Source: Xenococcaceae cyanobacterium MO_188.B32 (GTDB lineage Bacteria; Cyanobacteriota; Cyanobacteriia; Cyanobacteriales; Xenococcaceae). From it: a stretch of 64,000 nucleotides of DNA. Shown here piece by piece: positions 47,310 through 57,373 of the stretch. Position 1 is the stretch's first letter; each line of letters starts with the position of its first letter. A program made the translations under genes and the position numbers. The stretch lies in assembly GCA_030065635.1 (NCBI GenBank), contig JASJDJ010000002.1, positions 29,355 to 93,354 on the forward strand, written 5' to 3'. Below the pieces are notes generated by a model. The model made no database searches, was not told the DNA's origin, and saw only the letters and a program-made list of their open reading frames with translations.

Positions 47310-47649
47310 CACTTGTTCTGGGGTTCGCTTCATTTGGCTCAATGGTGTAGACAGCAGCGACTGTGGCCATGCGCTTTGAACCTTTTTTCTCCCCCTTTGA
47401 TAGTTTGCTCCTGAGCCTCTGCTTACGCTTTTGAGCTGCTTTTTGGGTTGAGGAGCGCAGGTCACTCTCGCGCATCACCACGCCTTTTCCATCCACGCTC
47501 AAGACCATAAGGTCACCGCTTTCTTGTGGCTCTAGGACTACTGATTCTTGACCAGAGAAGGCATCGAAGTCAAGGGCTGCACGGCTCACCAGCTCTTCGG
47601 CTTGGCGTTTAGGGACATGGGCTCCTGTTGTTTTCTCTAGCCCCTCCAC
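47310..47649 (-). pseudogene. ISKra4-family transposase fragment
   Basis: EGLEKTTGAHVPKRQAEELVSRAALDFDAF...LMVLSVDGKGVVMRESDLR...KRLRSKLSKGEKKGSKRMATVAAVYTIEP matches the ISKra4 core (VDGKGVVMR and KRMATVAAVYTI). A frame change leads to RTPEQV just before the junction with IS5. N- and C-terminal parts missing. Confidence 0.75.
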
Positions 47650-48000
47650 GAATGCTAATCAGTTGAGGAACTCCCGAATAGCTGGCGAAATACTTGGTGA
47701 CACTTTGCTGACGGTTGCGATAGCGAACATTTTGGTTACAGTTCAGTTGGCTAATGACCTGAATTCCTCCGAACATAGCTGAAGCAGCATCCATAAATTT
47801 ATTGTGACCGTAAAGTGCATCTGCAACTTCGATCGTGCCTTGGTTACTTTAGACAACGTCACTAGTACAGATCTTGATGCTGGTGACTTTGTATTAGCAG
47901 TTTAGTCTACAGTCGATAGCAGAATTTGTCAGGAGATGGAAAAAATATCCATCTCTTTAATTCATTCGAGCGGGAATTTATGAATGATTGAGTGGATACT

Positions 48001-49575
48001 CTAAAACCCCAGGGCGATACCATCACTTCTAGGTTCGGATGCTGCCACTAAGATGTTGTTATCTTGACGGAGAATAATCTGACCTTTCCCAAACATCCAG
48101 GAAGGAGCAAGGCATATTTGATGACCTCTTTCCACCAAATCCATCACGATCTTAGGATTAACCCAGCTCTCTAACAAGACCAAATCTCGGGCAATAAATC
48201 GCCAGCGAGGTGCATCTAAAGCAGTTTGAGGATTCATCAGATAATCCACTAAATTAACTACCATCTGTAAATGTCCTTGGGGTTGCATGGGGGCACCCAT
48301 AACCCCAAAAGCTCCCAAAGGGCGATCGCCCACGGTGAGAAAACCAGGAATAATAGTATGAAAAGGACGTTTATTGGGTGCAACGTGGTTCGGATGTTCT
48401 GAATCTAGAGTAAAACCCAAACCTCGATTATGGAGAGCAATACCAGTTTCAGGAATCAGAATTCCGCTGCCAAATCCTTCGTAATTGGACTGAATGAAAG
48501 ATACCATCAAATCTCGATCGGCCGTAGCCAGATAGACTGTCCCCCCTGTGGGTAAACCAGGCGTAGCACTGGGAAGGGCTTGAGATTGAATTAAATTGCG
48601 TCTAGTGGCAGCATAATTTTTATCCAGTAAGGCATCAGGAGTTAATTTCATAAAAGCAGGATCGCCGATGTAGTGGTGTAAATCGGCAAAAGCCAATTTC
48701 ATTGCCTCAATTTGATAGTGGAAGCTAACACCAGAATCGCGATGATAATCGGCTAAATCGAAACCTTCGAGGATATTCAACCCCATTAAAGCTGCTATTC
48801 CTTGAGTATTGGCAGGAATTTCCCAGACATTTAGATGACGATATTGAGTTGAAATTGGCTGTACCCAGTCTGCTTGATGGTTGGCTAAATCTGTAGCCGT
48901 AATTAAACCTCCAGTATCTGCAGCAAAATTAGCGATCGCTTGTCCTAGTTTTCCGTTATAGAAGCTTTCTCCTCCTGTCTGGGCAATCTCTTGTAAAGTC
49001 TCTCCATGCCCTTTACTACCCCAAATTTCTCCAGGGCGAGGAGCGCGATGATGGGGAAAAAATACCTGTTTAAAAGGTTGGTATTCCGGTCGTTCTAGAG
49101 CTAAAAACTTACTTTCTGCTCTTTGCCAAGCTCGGGCGGTAACGGTACCTACAGGATAGCCTTCTGTAGCATAACGAATTGCTGGAGTGAATAATTGCTC
49201 GAAAGGTAACTTACCCCACTTATCCCATAAACTACGCCAAGCAGATACAGCTCCCGGTACGGTAACAGTCAACCATCCTAATTCGGGAATCTCTTCCCCG
49301 AAACAATCTCTATTTAGCCGATGTCCGCTTTTTCCCGAACCATTCAAACCATGTAGCTTACCATCCCACACCAGTGCAAAAGCATCACCACCAATACCAT
49401 TAGAAGTAGGCTCGACTACAGTAAGAGCGATCGCCATTGCCACAGCAGCATCTACCGCATTTCCCCCCGCATAAAATATTTCCATTCCTGCCAGACTAGC
49501 TAAGTATTGACTGGTAGCAACAGCACATTTCTGACCGAAAATTAGCTGTCTTTGGGAAGCATAGGAATAGTTCAT
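48001..49575 (-). CDS. Gamma-glutamyltransferase family protein
   Basis: About 524 residues, Ntn hydrolase made as one chain that would self-cleave. The large-subunit start AGGNAVDAAVAMAIALTVVEPTSNGIGGDAFALVWDG is clear; the nucleophile Thr is expected in LPTGGTVYLATADRDLMVSFIQSNYEGFGSG, which matches the YwrD-like branch rather than classical GGT with the TTH start. No signal peptide is apparent, so it is probably cytosolic. Start at ATG 49575; a TTG three codons upstream is an alternative. Confidence 0.88.
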   Translation of the reverse strand: MNYSYASQRQLIFGQKCAVATSQYLASLAGMEIFYAGGNAVDAAVAMAIALTVVEPTSNGIGGDAFALVWDGKLHGLNGSGKSGHRLNRDCFGEEIPELGWLTVTVPGAVSAWRSLWDKWGKLPFEQLFTPAIRYATEGYPVGTVTARAWQRAESKFLALERPEYQPFKQVFFPHHRAPRPGEIWGSKGHGETLQEIAQTGGESFYNGKLGQAIANFAADTGGLITATDLANHQADWVQPISTQYRHLNVWEIPANTQGIAALMGLNILEGFDLADYHRDSGVSFHYQIEAMKLAFADLHHYIGDPAFMKLTPDALLDKNYAATRRNLIQSQALPSATPGLPTGGTVYLATADRDLMVSFIQSNYEGFGSGILIPETGIALHNRGLGFTLDSEHPNHVAPNKRPFHTIIPGFLTVGDRPLGAFGVMGAPMQPQGHLQMVVNLVDYLMNPQTALDAPRWRFIARDLVLLESWVNPKIVMDLVERGHQICLAPSWMFGKGQIILRQDNNILVAASEPRSDGIALGF

Positions 49576-49776
49576 TGGCAACAAATTAAAGTTATCGGCA
49601 ATTTGTCAATAATATAGTTGCAAATCTTTACTTTATCTCGAATGATTTGCTAATTATAGCTTTTAATCCTTTTTTACTTTGGCTATTCTCGTTCATAATA
49701 CTTTCAACCCTTAGTCAGAGGCATAATCAAACTAGAGGCTATACAAATAATTGTTTGGTGACTGGAGGTGAAAAAC

Positions 49777-49995
49777 ATGACCGAAAGATTATACTTGTTA
49801 ATTTCTGGCTCGGTTTTTGCACTCATTGGATTCTTACATTTGCTTAGAATCATATCTCAATGGTCTATTCAAGTAGGAGCTTTAGGTATTCCCCTCTGGC
49901 TTTCTTGGTTAGCGATTATTGTAGCTATTGTCCTATCAACCTGGGCTTTTCGTCTAGCCAGACTCCTTAGTAGTTCTCCTCGTGCTTCTCACTGA
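49777..49995 (+). CDS. Small two-helix membrane protein
   Basis: 72 residues from ATG 49777; GGAGGTG lies about 9 bases before, a strong ribosome site that decides against the GTG at 49768. Two hydrophobic segments (LYLLISGSVFALIGFLHLLRI and LWLSWLAIIVAIVLSTWAFRLA). Not recognised; such proteins are common in cyanobacteria. Divergent from the GGT-like gene. Confidence 0.7.
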   Translation: MTERLYLLISGSVFALIGFLHLLRIISQWSIQVGALGIPLWLSWLAIIVAIVLSTWAFRLARLLSSSPRASH

Positions 49996-50083
49996 GTCTA
50001 ATCGAGCACCCACAATTCAGGGCTAAAAAGTTAGCCCTGATGATACTTAGATAAAACATACATACATATATTTATAGCAGTTC

Positions 50084-50452
50084 TCATAGATTTTCAATGC
50101 TCCAATGTTCTCGAATCGCTCTAGCTAATAACCGAGCATTATTGGGAAGATTACTAATAAAATATCTTCTTTGTAGTAAGGGTTGTTCTTTTTCAGTTCT
50201 TAAATAATCTACATAGCCAATGGAATTTACATGTTTCCATTCTCCATCTGGGTCAATTTCATGAGTGATATTACTCAACATTTGGTAATATCTGGTTTCT
50301 TCACGCCCATGAACTGTTTGCGATTGTCGATACTCGCTCATGGTCAACCCTTGAAATTGATTGACGATTGCTTTGTCAAATAGCTTTTCTACCCATTTGT
50401 CAAGACAATTTAGATGCGTTTGCCCTGATTCGGGACCTAGTTTTAATGTCAT
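50084..50452 (-). pseudogene. ISAs1-family transposase fragment
   Basis: HGREETRYYQMLSNI...EWKHVNSIGYVDYLRTEKEQPLLQRRYFISNLPNNARLLARAIREHWSIENL is the middle part of an ISAs1 transposase (HGRxExR and RYYISSL...IRxHWxIEN). The N-terminal half and the tail after WSIENL are missing. Confidence 0.8.
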
Positions 50453-50648
50453 GAAATCTTAAAATGAGAATTGCTGGTTGTTCTTTAAACTACTTTGGTC
50501 TGAATAGTTATTGCTTTATAATTTCGCTACATATTTCTAAATTCTCAGAAGAGATGCTGTCAGTAGTGGGGGTAACTGAATTAAGTACCCTAATCCCCTC
50601 TGCTTCCGGCTTTGTGGGAATTCATCAGTATGCCTATGGCTTTCACAG

Positions 50649-52295
50649 TTAGCCTTTTTGGTTATGAGTCAGCGCGGGGCGTTGCCGCAGCAACAGCCGT
50701 CCAAATTTTTTTGTTACAGAATGAGCTTTTTTTTGATAATTAACAGATAGTTCTTTGTTGGCTGCTTTAGGCAGCGGACAAGGAGCAAATGGGTAGCAAA
50801 TATAAAGGAATCGATTTAGATTTTCTTTGAGCATGGTCTGACCTAACTTGGCTAAATCTTCTGTATTTTCAACCTTAAACCAAATTTTTTCTCCGCTTAC
50901 AGAAGCTTCTAGAGCCTGACCTACAAATTGATGGGAAATAGCAATAACTTGCTCTGGCTTTTCCTCTAAAAATTTGATGGCTGGAGCAATGTTTTGATAG
51001 TTCTTACGAAGAAAGACTGAACCTTCTAGGGTATTTTTATGAGAACTCAATATCAAAAGAACAGAAAAGATAAGGATACCGCTATATTTTATCCAAGGCT
51101 GACAATGAGCGAAAACAAATTTTAGGGATTGAACAGTTGTCAAAATTAAGATTGGGACTAGAATTAGCAAAAATCTTGTTCCCCACTGCTTTCCTCCTGG
51201 AATCAAGCCTGAGGTTCCAGCAGGAACTAGAAAGGAAATACCAAATAGTAAAATCAAGCTCAAGATATAGATAGCGAGCAATAAAAAATTAGGTTTAAGA
51301 CGTTTGTGATCGAATAGCAAGGCAAGTCCATAAAATCCGACAAAGCAAACAATCGGCATAAACAGGATAAAGGTAATTCCCATTTCCTGAAACCCAACAA
51401 TCGCATTTATCAATTTTTGATTAAATGTCACCTCTAACATTTCAATGCGAGGAATGCCGAAAAAGCTGCCGTAGATTGGTTTGTTAAATATGAAGTATAA
51501 TCCAGTTATAATCAAAGTATTCAGACTGAATGCCCAAGAATGGGGAATTAACTGAAAGCTAATTTTAAAGCCTTTAGCAGTAAACCAACTTTGAATCGGT
51601 CGCAATTTCAAAAGCTCCTGTCCGAATACGATCGCCAACATTAAAGCTATTAGACAGAATAAATCTTGTCGAAACCAAGCAGCCAAACCTATAACAATAC
51701 CTGCTAGTGATAAGAGCGAAATCAATGCAGAGTTAGAAAGGGAATGTTCTTTTTGCTTTGCCCAAAGAATAAAAAACAGTCCCGCAAATGCCAAAGAAAC
51801 TGCAAGATTATGTTCCCAATACATGGCACTATAGAGGGTAAATGGCGATGCAAAAATGAGTATTCCAAGGCTTAACGCCGTCCAAACGTAGGAAAACCCT
51901 AATAATCGACATGCCCAGTAAAATATCCCCCATAAAGTCCACGTCCCTAATAGAGGAACGGCATAAAAACCATAGTAGCCAAATAGTTTATAGAAGGGAG
52001 CGGTAATTAGAGGAAAGGTATAGGGAAACGCAATAAAGTAACGATGTTTTAGATAATAAGCATAGGGAGGATGGTAAGGATAAAGTCCCTGTTGCCACAA
52101 GTCTTGCACCCACTGTTGTGGGGGAGGGATTAGATCGAAGCGTTCAGTTCCTTTGGCAAGTTGTTTGGACAGAAGGGCTTTGAGTCCAGCATCACCACTA
52201 AAATATGCTCCTTCAGGTATCTGACTTACTAATAGAAGGGTGAAAAGAATTCCCAATACAATAAGCAGGAGTGGAAACAAAGGTTTAATTTTCAT
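50649..52295 (-). CDS. Multi-spanning membrane protein, GT-C-like
   Basis: 548 residues with at least ten hydrophobic helices. The first external loop contains AYFSGDAGLKALLSKQLAKG with an acidic residue, as in GT-C glycosyltransferases, and the C-terminal third is soluble (about 420-548). It resembles the family labelled LA_3751/LA_3752 putative glycosyltransferase. Substrate unknown. Flanked by an ISAs1 remnant and the damaged CHAT gene. Confidence 0.65.
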   Translation of the reverse strand: MKIKPLFPLLLIVLGILFTLLLVSQIPEGAYFSGDAGLKALLSKQLAKGTERFDLIPPPQQWVQDLWQQGLYPYHPPYAYYLKHRYFIAFPYTFPLITAPFYKLFGYYGFYAVPLLGTWTLWGIFYWACRLLGFSYVWTALSLGILIFASPFTLYSAMYWEHNLAVSLAFAGLFFILWAKQKEHSLSNSALISLLSLAGIVIGLAAWFRQDLFCLIALMLAIVFGQELLKLRPIQSWFTAKGFKISFQLIPHSWAFSLNTLIITGLYFIFNKPIYGSFFGIPRIEMLEVTFNQKLINAIVGFQEMGITFILFMPIVCFVGFYGLALLFDHKRLKPNFLLLAIYILSLILLFGISFLVPAGTSGLIPGGKQWGTRFLLILVPILILTTVQSLKFVFAHCQPWIKYSGILIFSVLLILSSHKNTLEGSVFLRKNYQNIAPAIKFLEEKPEQVIAISHQFVGQALEASVSGEKIWFKVENTEDLAKLGQTMLKENLNRFLYICYPFAPCPLPKAANKELSVNYQKKAHSVTKKFGRLLLRQRPALTHNQKG

Positions 52296-52589
52296 GCAGC
52301 AATTCAGGGAAACTCATCAAGCTGATCTAGAGGCGTAGTTCAAAAATCTAAACATTAGGGTAACACTTTTAGCCTTGAGTCAATTTTTCCGTTTACCAGG
52401 ATTAGAGAAATGGTTTGTTGAAATCCCAGTTAGTACCGTCTAGTTATGGGATGACTTTTTTCTTGGATTACTCATTATTTGTTATTCTTGCCCCGATCTT
52501 GGGAACTATATTAGTGAACTTTGCTTGGCTTGGCAAAAGAGAGTCGATCTATCTAATTCTCTTTTTTCTGCGCTCGATAGGTAAGTTAA

Positions 52590-54225
52590 ATGAATATTAG
52601 TTCAAGAATAAAGGGAAAATCTAATTCGTTTCACTATAGTTTCTGGGGTACTTTATTTACTCTTGGCTCGATCGCTCTAATAAAACCAGCAATAGCACAA
52701 CCAACTTTATTAATAACAGAAACTTCCTCGCTTTCTAACTCAACTCTGCTCAAACAGGGTAAAGTTGCATACTTTAGGTATACTCGGTCATTTATACGAG
52801 CAGCAACAACAATGGTCATTAGGTCAAAAATATACCGAGCAAGCCTTAGAATTAGCTCAAAGGATTAATGAACCAGAGCTTATCTATCAATGGCAGTGGC
52901 AGCTAGGTAGATTATTAGTACTTCAAAATAATCATACTGGTGCGATCGCCTCTTACTCAGAAGCAGTTAATGCCCTAGAATCTCTCCGTAGCGATCTAGT
53001 AGTAACGAATCTTGATGTACAGTATTCCTTCCGCGATAGTGTCGAACCAGTCTATCGAGAGTTGGTACGGCTACTACTGCAACCCCAAGACGAGCGCTCG
53101 ATTAGTCAAGCCAATCTACGACAAGCTAGAGATACCATGGAATCTTTACAGTTAGCTGAGTTAAATAATTTCTTCCGTGAAGCTTGTTTGGATGCTACAC
53201 CAACCTCAATCGAGCGCCTCGATCCTAAAGCAGCCGTTATTTATCCGATTATTTTGCGCGAGCGCTTAGAAGTAATTGTCAATTTACCAGAAAAACCTCT
53301 ACTTCACTACTCTACTCCTATTGACCGAACAGAACTAGAAGGTGTTATTGCCCATCTCCGTCAAACTATTCCTATTCGGAGTCGACGAAAATTTTATCAA
53401 CCAGCACGACAACTATATAATTGGCTGATTCGCCCTGCTCTCAAAGATTTGGCTAAAAATGATATTGAAACTCTAGTTTTTATTCCTGATGGTGCTTTTC
53501 GCAATATTCCGATGGCTGTCTTACACGATGGGGAACAATACCTAATCGAACAGTACAATCTTGCCCTTACTCCAGGCTTACAATTATTAGCTCCTCGTCG
53601 TCTAGAAGAATTAAAATTAAAAACTCTAGCAGCAGGGCTAACCGAAGAAAGAGCAGGTTTTGCCCCCCTCGATTATGTCCAAATAGAATTAGAAGATATT
53701 AAAGAGCAAATAGAGAGTACAGTTTTGCTCGATCGTGGATTTACTAAACAAGCTTTACAAGAAAAGCTCGAATCATCTAACTTTCCCATTGTTCACATTG
53801 CTACCCACGGTCAGTTTAGTTCTCTTTTAGAAGAAACCTTTTTGTTAGCTTGGGATAGTCGTATTGATATCAGACAACTAGACAGTATGTTGCATCAGAC
53901 AACTGCTAGTGGTAGATATAAGGCGATCGAACTCTTGGTACTCAGTGCTTGTGAAACAGCAACAGGAGATAAATGGGCAGCTTTGGGTTTAGCTGGAATG
54001 GCTGTTAGAGCCGGAGCAAGAACTACTATAGCTACTTTGTGGTCCGTACAAGATCGATCTACCGCCGTTTTGATGAATAATTTTTATCAACATATAACCA
54101 AACCTCAAGTAGATATGAGTAAAACCAAAGCTTTGCGGAAAGCTCAATTAGATTTAATTAATTCCGTTAAGTATAATCATCCCCTTTACTGGGCTCCTTT
54201 TATTTTGCTGGGAAATTGGCTGTAG
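52590..54225 (+). pseudogene. TPR-CHAT protein gene with internal deletion and frameshift
   Basis: An export signal (FWGTLFTLGSIALIKPAIAQ) and NSTLLKQGK in one frame are joined at about 52762 to LHTLGILGHLYEQQQQW in the +1 frame, losing the usual run of TPRs in between. The remaining 486-residue frame has one or two TPRs (TEQALELAQRINEPELIYQW) and an intact CHAT caspase-like domain with His (HIATHGQFSS) and Cys (LSACETATGD). A TTG at 52765 could still start a cytosolic product. CHAT proteases act in signalling or defence in some bacteria. Confidence 0.75.
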
Positions 54226-54226
54226 G

Positions 54227-54262
54227 TAATAAGTAATAAGTAAAAGCTAAAAGCTAACAACT
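54227..54262. repeat. STRR after CHAT gene
   Basis: Heptamers: AATAAGT twice, AAAAGCT twice, AACAACT. Directly after the stop codon. Confidence 0.7.
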
Positions 54263-54336
54263 TAAGTTATCCTCTTGTCAATCCTCTACATCAGCTTTAA
54301 AGTAAAACGATATTATTACTATTACTGCTGTAAAAA

Positions 54337-55332
54337 TTGTCTGTGTTACAAACCAAAAGTAATAACTCAACCCCCACAACCCAAAAAGAGCAATTAGACC
54401 TCTCTATTGTTGTACCTATATATAATGAAGCAGAAAGCTTATCTCTTTTAATTGAAGCGATCGCTAATGCCGTTACGATTACTCATTTGAATTACGAAAT
54501 TATTTGTGTTGATGATGGCTCTACAGACGGCTCGACCAAAATACTCACGGATTTAGCTACTCAACGTTCGGACTTAAAAGCAGTAATACTAAGACGTAAC
54601 TACGGTCAAACTCCAGCTATGGCAGCAGGGTTTGAAAATGCTCGAGCGAAAGCAATTATTACTTTGGATGGGGACTTACAAAACGATCCTGCGGATATCC
54701 CTTTACTTCTGGATAAACTGAACGAGGGCTACGATTTAGTTAGTGGTTGGCGCAAGCAAAGACAAGATGCAGCTTTAACTCGATTACTTCCTTCTAAAAT
54801 AGCTAACTGGATTATTGGCAAAGTTACGGGAGTGAAAATACACGATTACGGTTGTTCTCTCAAAGCCTATCGCTCAGAATTAGTAGCTGATATGAATTTG
54901 TACGGCGAATTACATCGCTTTTTACCGGCTCTAGCATATATCGAAGGAGCAAGAATTACGGAAATCCCAGTAAGGCACCATCCTCGCCGTTATGGCAACA
55001 GTAAATATGGACTAGGAAGAACCATTAGGGTAGTGATGGATTTATTGACTGTCTTTTTTATGAAGAAATTTTTGACCAAACCCATGCACGTTTTTGGCTT
55101 TTGGGGTTTAATCTCTCTAATTTCGGGCATTTTAATGGGACTATATCTTACCGTTGTCAAACTAGTCATGGGACAGAATATTGGCGATCGCCCTCTACTC
55201 ATTTTATCTGTACTATTGATCTTGACAGGGATAGAATTATTTAGTTTTGGACTCCTAGCTGAGTTATTAATGCGTACCTATCACGAATCTCAAAAACGAC
55301 CAATTTACAGGGTTAGAGAGGTGGTTCAGTAA
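54337..55332 (+). CDS. GT2 glycosyltransferase, GtrB/DPM1 type
   Basis: 331 residues. N-terminal GT-A domain: LSIVVPIYNEAESL, IICVDDGSTDGS, LRRNYGQTPAMAAGF, ITLDGDLQNDPADIP (metal DxD-like), YDLVSGWRKQRQD. Two C-terminal membrane helices (about 245-325). It should move a sugar from a nucleotide to undecaprenyl phosphate, which GT39/GT-C enzymes then use. TTG at 54337 or GTG 54343 are the visible starts. Confidence 0.9.
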   Translation: MSVLQTKSNNSTPTTQKEQLDLSIVVPIYNEAESLSLLIEAIANAVTITHLNYEIICVDDGSTDGSTKILTDLATQRSDLKAVILRRNYGQTPAMAAGFENARAKAIITLDGDLQNDPADIPLLLDKLNEGYDLVSGWRKQRQDAALTRLLPSKIANWIIGKVTGVKIHDYGCSLKAYRSELVADMNLYGELHRFLPALAYIEGARITEIPVRHHPRRYGNSKYGLGRTIRVVMDLLTVFFMKKFLTKPMHVFGFWGLISLISGILMGLYLTVVKLVMGQNIGDRPLLILSVLLILTGIELFSFGLLAELLMRTYHESQKRPIYRVREVVQ

Positions 55333-55333
55333 A

Positions 55334-55455
55334 GTAGCAAGTAGCCCTTCGGGTTCAGCAGTCGCTCATGGGGGAGACCACGCCAGTTCCTACAACGGAG
55401 GACACCTCCGCAACGGACTGGCTCCCCAAGACCGCGCTGCTTCACAAGTAGCAAA
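55334..55455. repeat. GC-rich palindromic repeat element
   Basis: About 120 bp, far more GC-rich than its surroundings, with opposed arms (CTCATGGGGGAG and CTCCCCAAGACCGC) around an inner GGAGGACACCTCC hairpin, and GTAGCAA heptamers on both flanks. No protein frame fits. Looks like a dispersed repeat or small non-autonomous element. Confidence 0.65.
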
Positions 55456-55581
55456 TAGCAATTTATGAAGAGTTTAGTATGACAGGTTGTGCTTTGACTC
55501 CGAACTCCGAACTCACTGTATGTTGCCAAAGATTGTTATTATCTAGAAAAACTCAGTTTAAATAAATTTATACTTACTCCT

Positions 55582-57081
55582 ATGTTTAATTGGTTTCGTC
55601 GTAAGTTTGATGATAAAGAGAAAACAGAAAAACAATCGGTAGAAACAACAAAAGTAACTCCACAAGAGGAAACTACCACTGAAGCTGAACCAACAGCAGA
55701 AGTAACTCTACCAGAAGAGGTTAAGGCTGAATCTGAACCAGCAGCAGAAATAACTCCACAAGAAGAGGCTAAGGCTGAATCTGAACCAGTAACAACTCCA
55801 CAAGATGATTATCTTGCTTGGGCAAAGGCTGCTTATCAAAATATTCAACAACGGAAGGAAGCAGGGGAAGCAGAGGAAGCAGAGGAAGCAGAGGAAGCAG
55901 AGGAAGCAGGGGAAGTAAAGGCCAATGATGATTCATCCACAGCAGTAGACGAAAATGTTCCTGCTTGGATGCGGAAATCAGCAGGGTTAGAAAAGCTAAA
56001 AGAAACCTCGATCGAAGTACCCACAGAAGAATTAAGTAAAACCGCTATTTTTACTAGCGCAACAGATGATTTAGCTTTTGATGAAGATTTTGTCTGGGCT
56101 GCTAAGACTTTGGCAGCACAAGGAAGAAACCCCGATGAGATATCAGAAGAAGAAATTAACTGGTTAAAGCTGCTTCGTCAAGGATTAGGTAAAACTCGTC
56201 GCAGTCTGATCAATCAACTCAAAGCTATTGTCGGACAAGGACCCCTCAATGAAGATGCTGTCATGGAAATTGAGGCGTTACTTTTACAAGCAGATGTAGG
56301 GATAGAAGCCACAGAATATATTATCGATACTTTACAAGACAAATTAAGAGAAGAAGCTTTAGCGCCAGAAGAAGCGATCGCCTATCTTAAAAATATTTTG
56401 CAGTCAATCTTAGACTTTCCCTTACAAGGTCAAGATAATACAGATTTTGTTCCCGAAAAAGATACTCTTAATATTTGGCTGTTAACGGGGGTAAACGGAG
56501 CAGGAAAAACTACTACTATCGGTAAACTAGCTCATATGGCACAAACATCGGGCTATAATTGCCTAATTGCAGCAGCCGATACTTTTCGTGCAGCAGCCGT
56601 AGAACAAGTTAAAGTTTGGGGTGAGCGTAGCAATACTTCCGTTATTGCTAATCCTGGCAAAAATACCGACCCGGCAGCAGTAGTGTTTGATGCGATCGCC
56701 GCAGCCCAATCTCGTCAGACAGAATTATTGTTAGTAGATACCGCAGGAAGATTACAAAATAAGAAAAATTTGATGGAAGAATTAGCAAAAATCCGTCGAA
56801 TTATCGATAAAAAAACGGCTAATGCTCCAGTAGAATCTCTGCTAGTTTTAGATGCTACTTTAGGACAAAATGGGCTACGTCAAGCTCAAGTTTTTTCCGA
56901 AGCAGCTAAATTAAGCGGTGTAGTTTTAACCAAATTAGATGGTACTGCCAAAGGGGGAGTTGCCATAGCTGTTGCTAAACAATTAAATTTACCTATTCGC
57001 TTTATTGGTGCAGGAGAAGGAATCGAAGATTTACGACCTTTTTCTAGCTATGAATTTGTAGAAGCTTTACTTAATGGGTAG
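55582..57081 (+). CDS. ftsY: Signal recognition particle receptor FtsY
   Basis: 499 residues. Docks SRP-ribosome complexes at the membrane. A long acidic N-terminal A domain (1-130) with repeated KAESEP units and a run of EEA triplets, then the NG domain: helical N (about 190-280), G domain with TGVNGAGKTTTIGKLA, DTFRAAAVEQ, LLVDTAGRLQNKKNLM and LTKLDGTAKGG. Conserved ending. The EEA run is coded by tandem 9-base units at 55866-55912. Confidence 0.97.
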   Translation: MFNWFRRKFDDKEKTEKQSVETTKVTPQEETTTEAEPTAEVTLPEEVKAESEPAAEITPQEEAKAESEPVTTPQDDYLAWAKAAYQNIQQRKEAGEAEEAEEAEEAEEAGEVKANDDSSTAVDENVPAWMRKSAGLEKLKETSIEVPTEELSKTAIFTSATDDLAFDEDFVWAAKTLAAQGRNPDEISEEEINWLKLLRQGLGKTRRSLINQLKAIVGQGPLNEDAVMEIEALLLQADVGIEATEYIIDTLQDKLREEALAPEEAIAYLKNILQSILDFPLQGQDNTDFVPEKDTLNIWLLTGVNGAGKTTTIGKLAHMAQTSGYNCLIAAADTFRAAAVEQVKVWGERSNTSVIANPGKNTDPAAVVFDAIAAAQSRQTELLLVDTAGRLQNKKNLMEELAKIRRIIDKKTANAPVESLLVLDATLGQNGLRQAQVFSEAAKLSGVVLTKLDGTAKGGVAIAVAKQLNLPIRFIGAGEGIEDLRPFSSYEFVEALLNG

Positions 57082-57373
57082 GGTAACAATTGAAAACAAT
57101 TGGAGCCTAATAACGACAAGATTTTAAGCATTCTGTAAATTCGGTTGGCAGTTTCACAAAATAGAGTTATGATAAACCAATCTTATTGACTAAGTAGTTC
57201 TTTTATACCAATTTTGTCACGAGATAAAAAATATAAATTACTTCAAAAGTAAATTAATTATTTTTTAAGATAAGCTTAGTTATACTATCGGTAAGCTTTT
57301 GATGTAGTGACCGATCGCGGCAGGTAACGCTGACTGATGAATTAATAAATTTAGATTTAAAACCTCTGATGCA

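Noticed and set aside
47826..47904. Plus-strand tail reading VTLDNVTSTDLDAGDFVLAV then stop, like the end of a calcium-binding repeat protein
   Set aside because: Too short and without supporting upstream sequence; could be chance.
50464..50652. 62-residue plus-strand frame
   Set aside because: No ribosome site, no recognisable features; surrounded by IS remnant.
52415..52600. 61-residue plus-strand frame
   Set aside because: No ribosome site and no family likeness; hydrophobicity alone is weak evidence.
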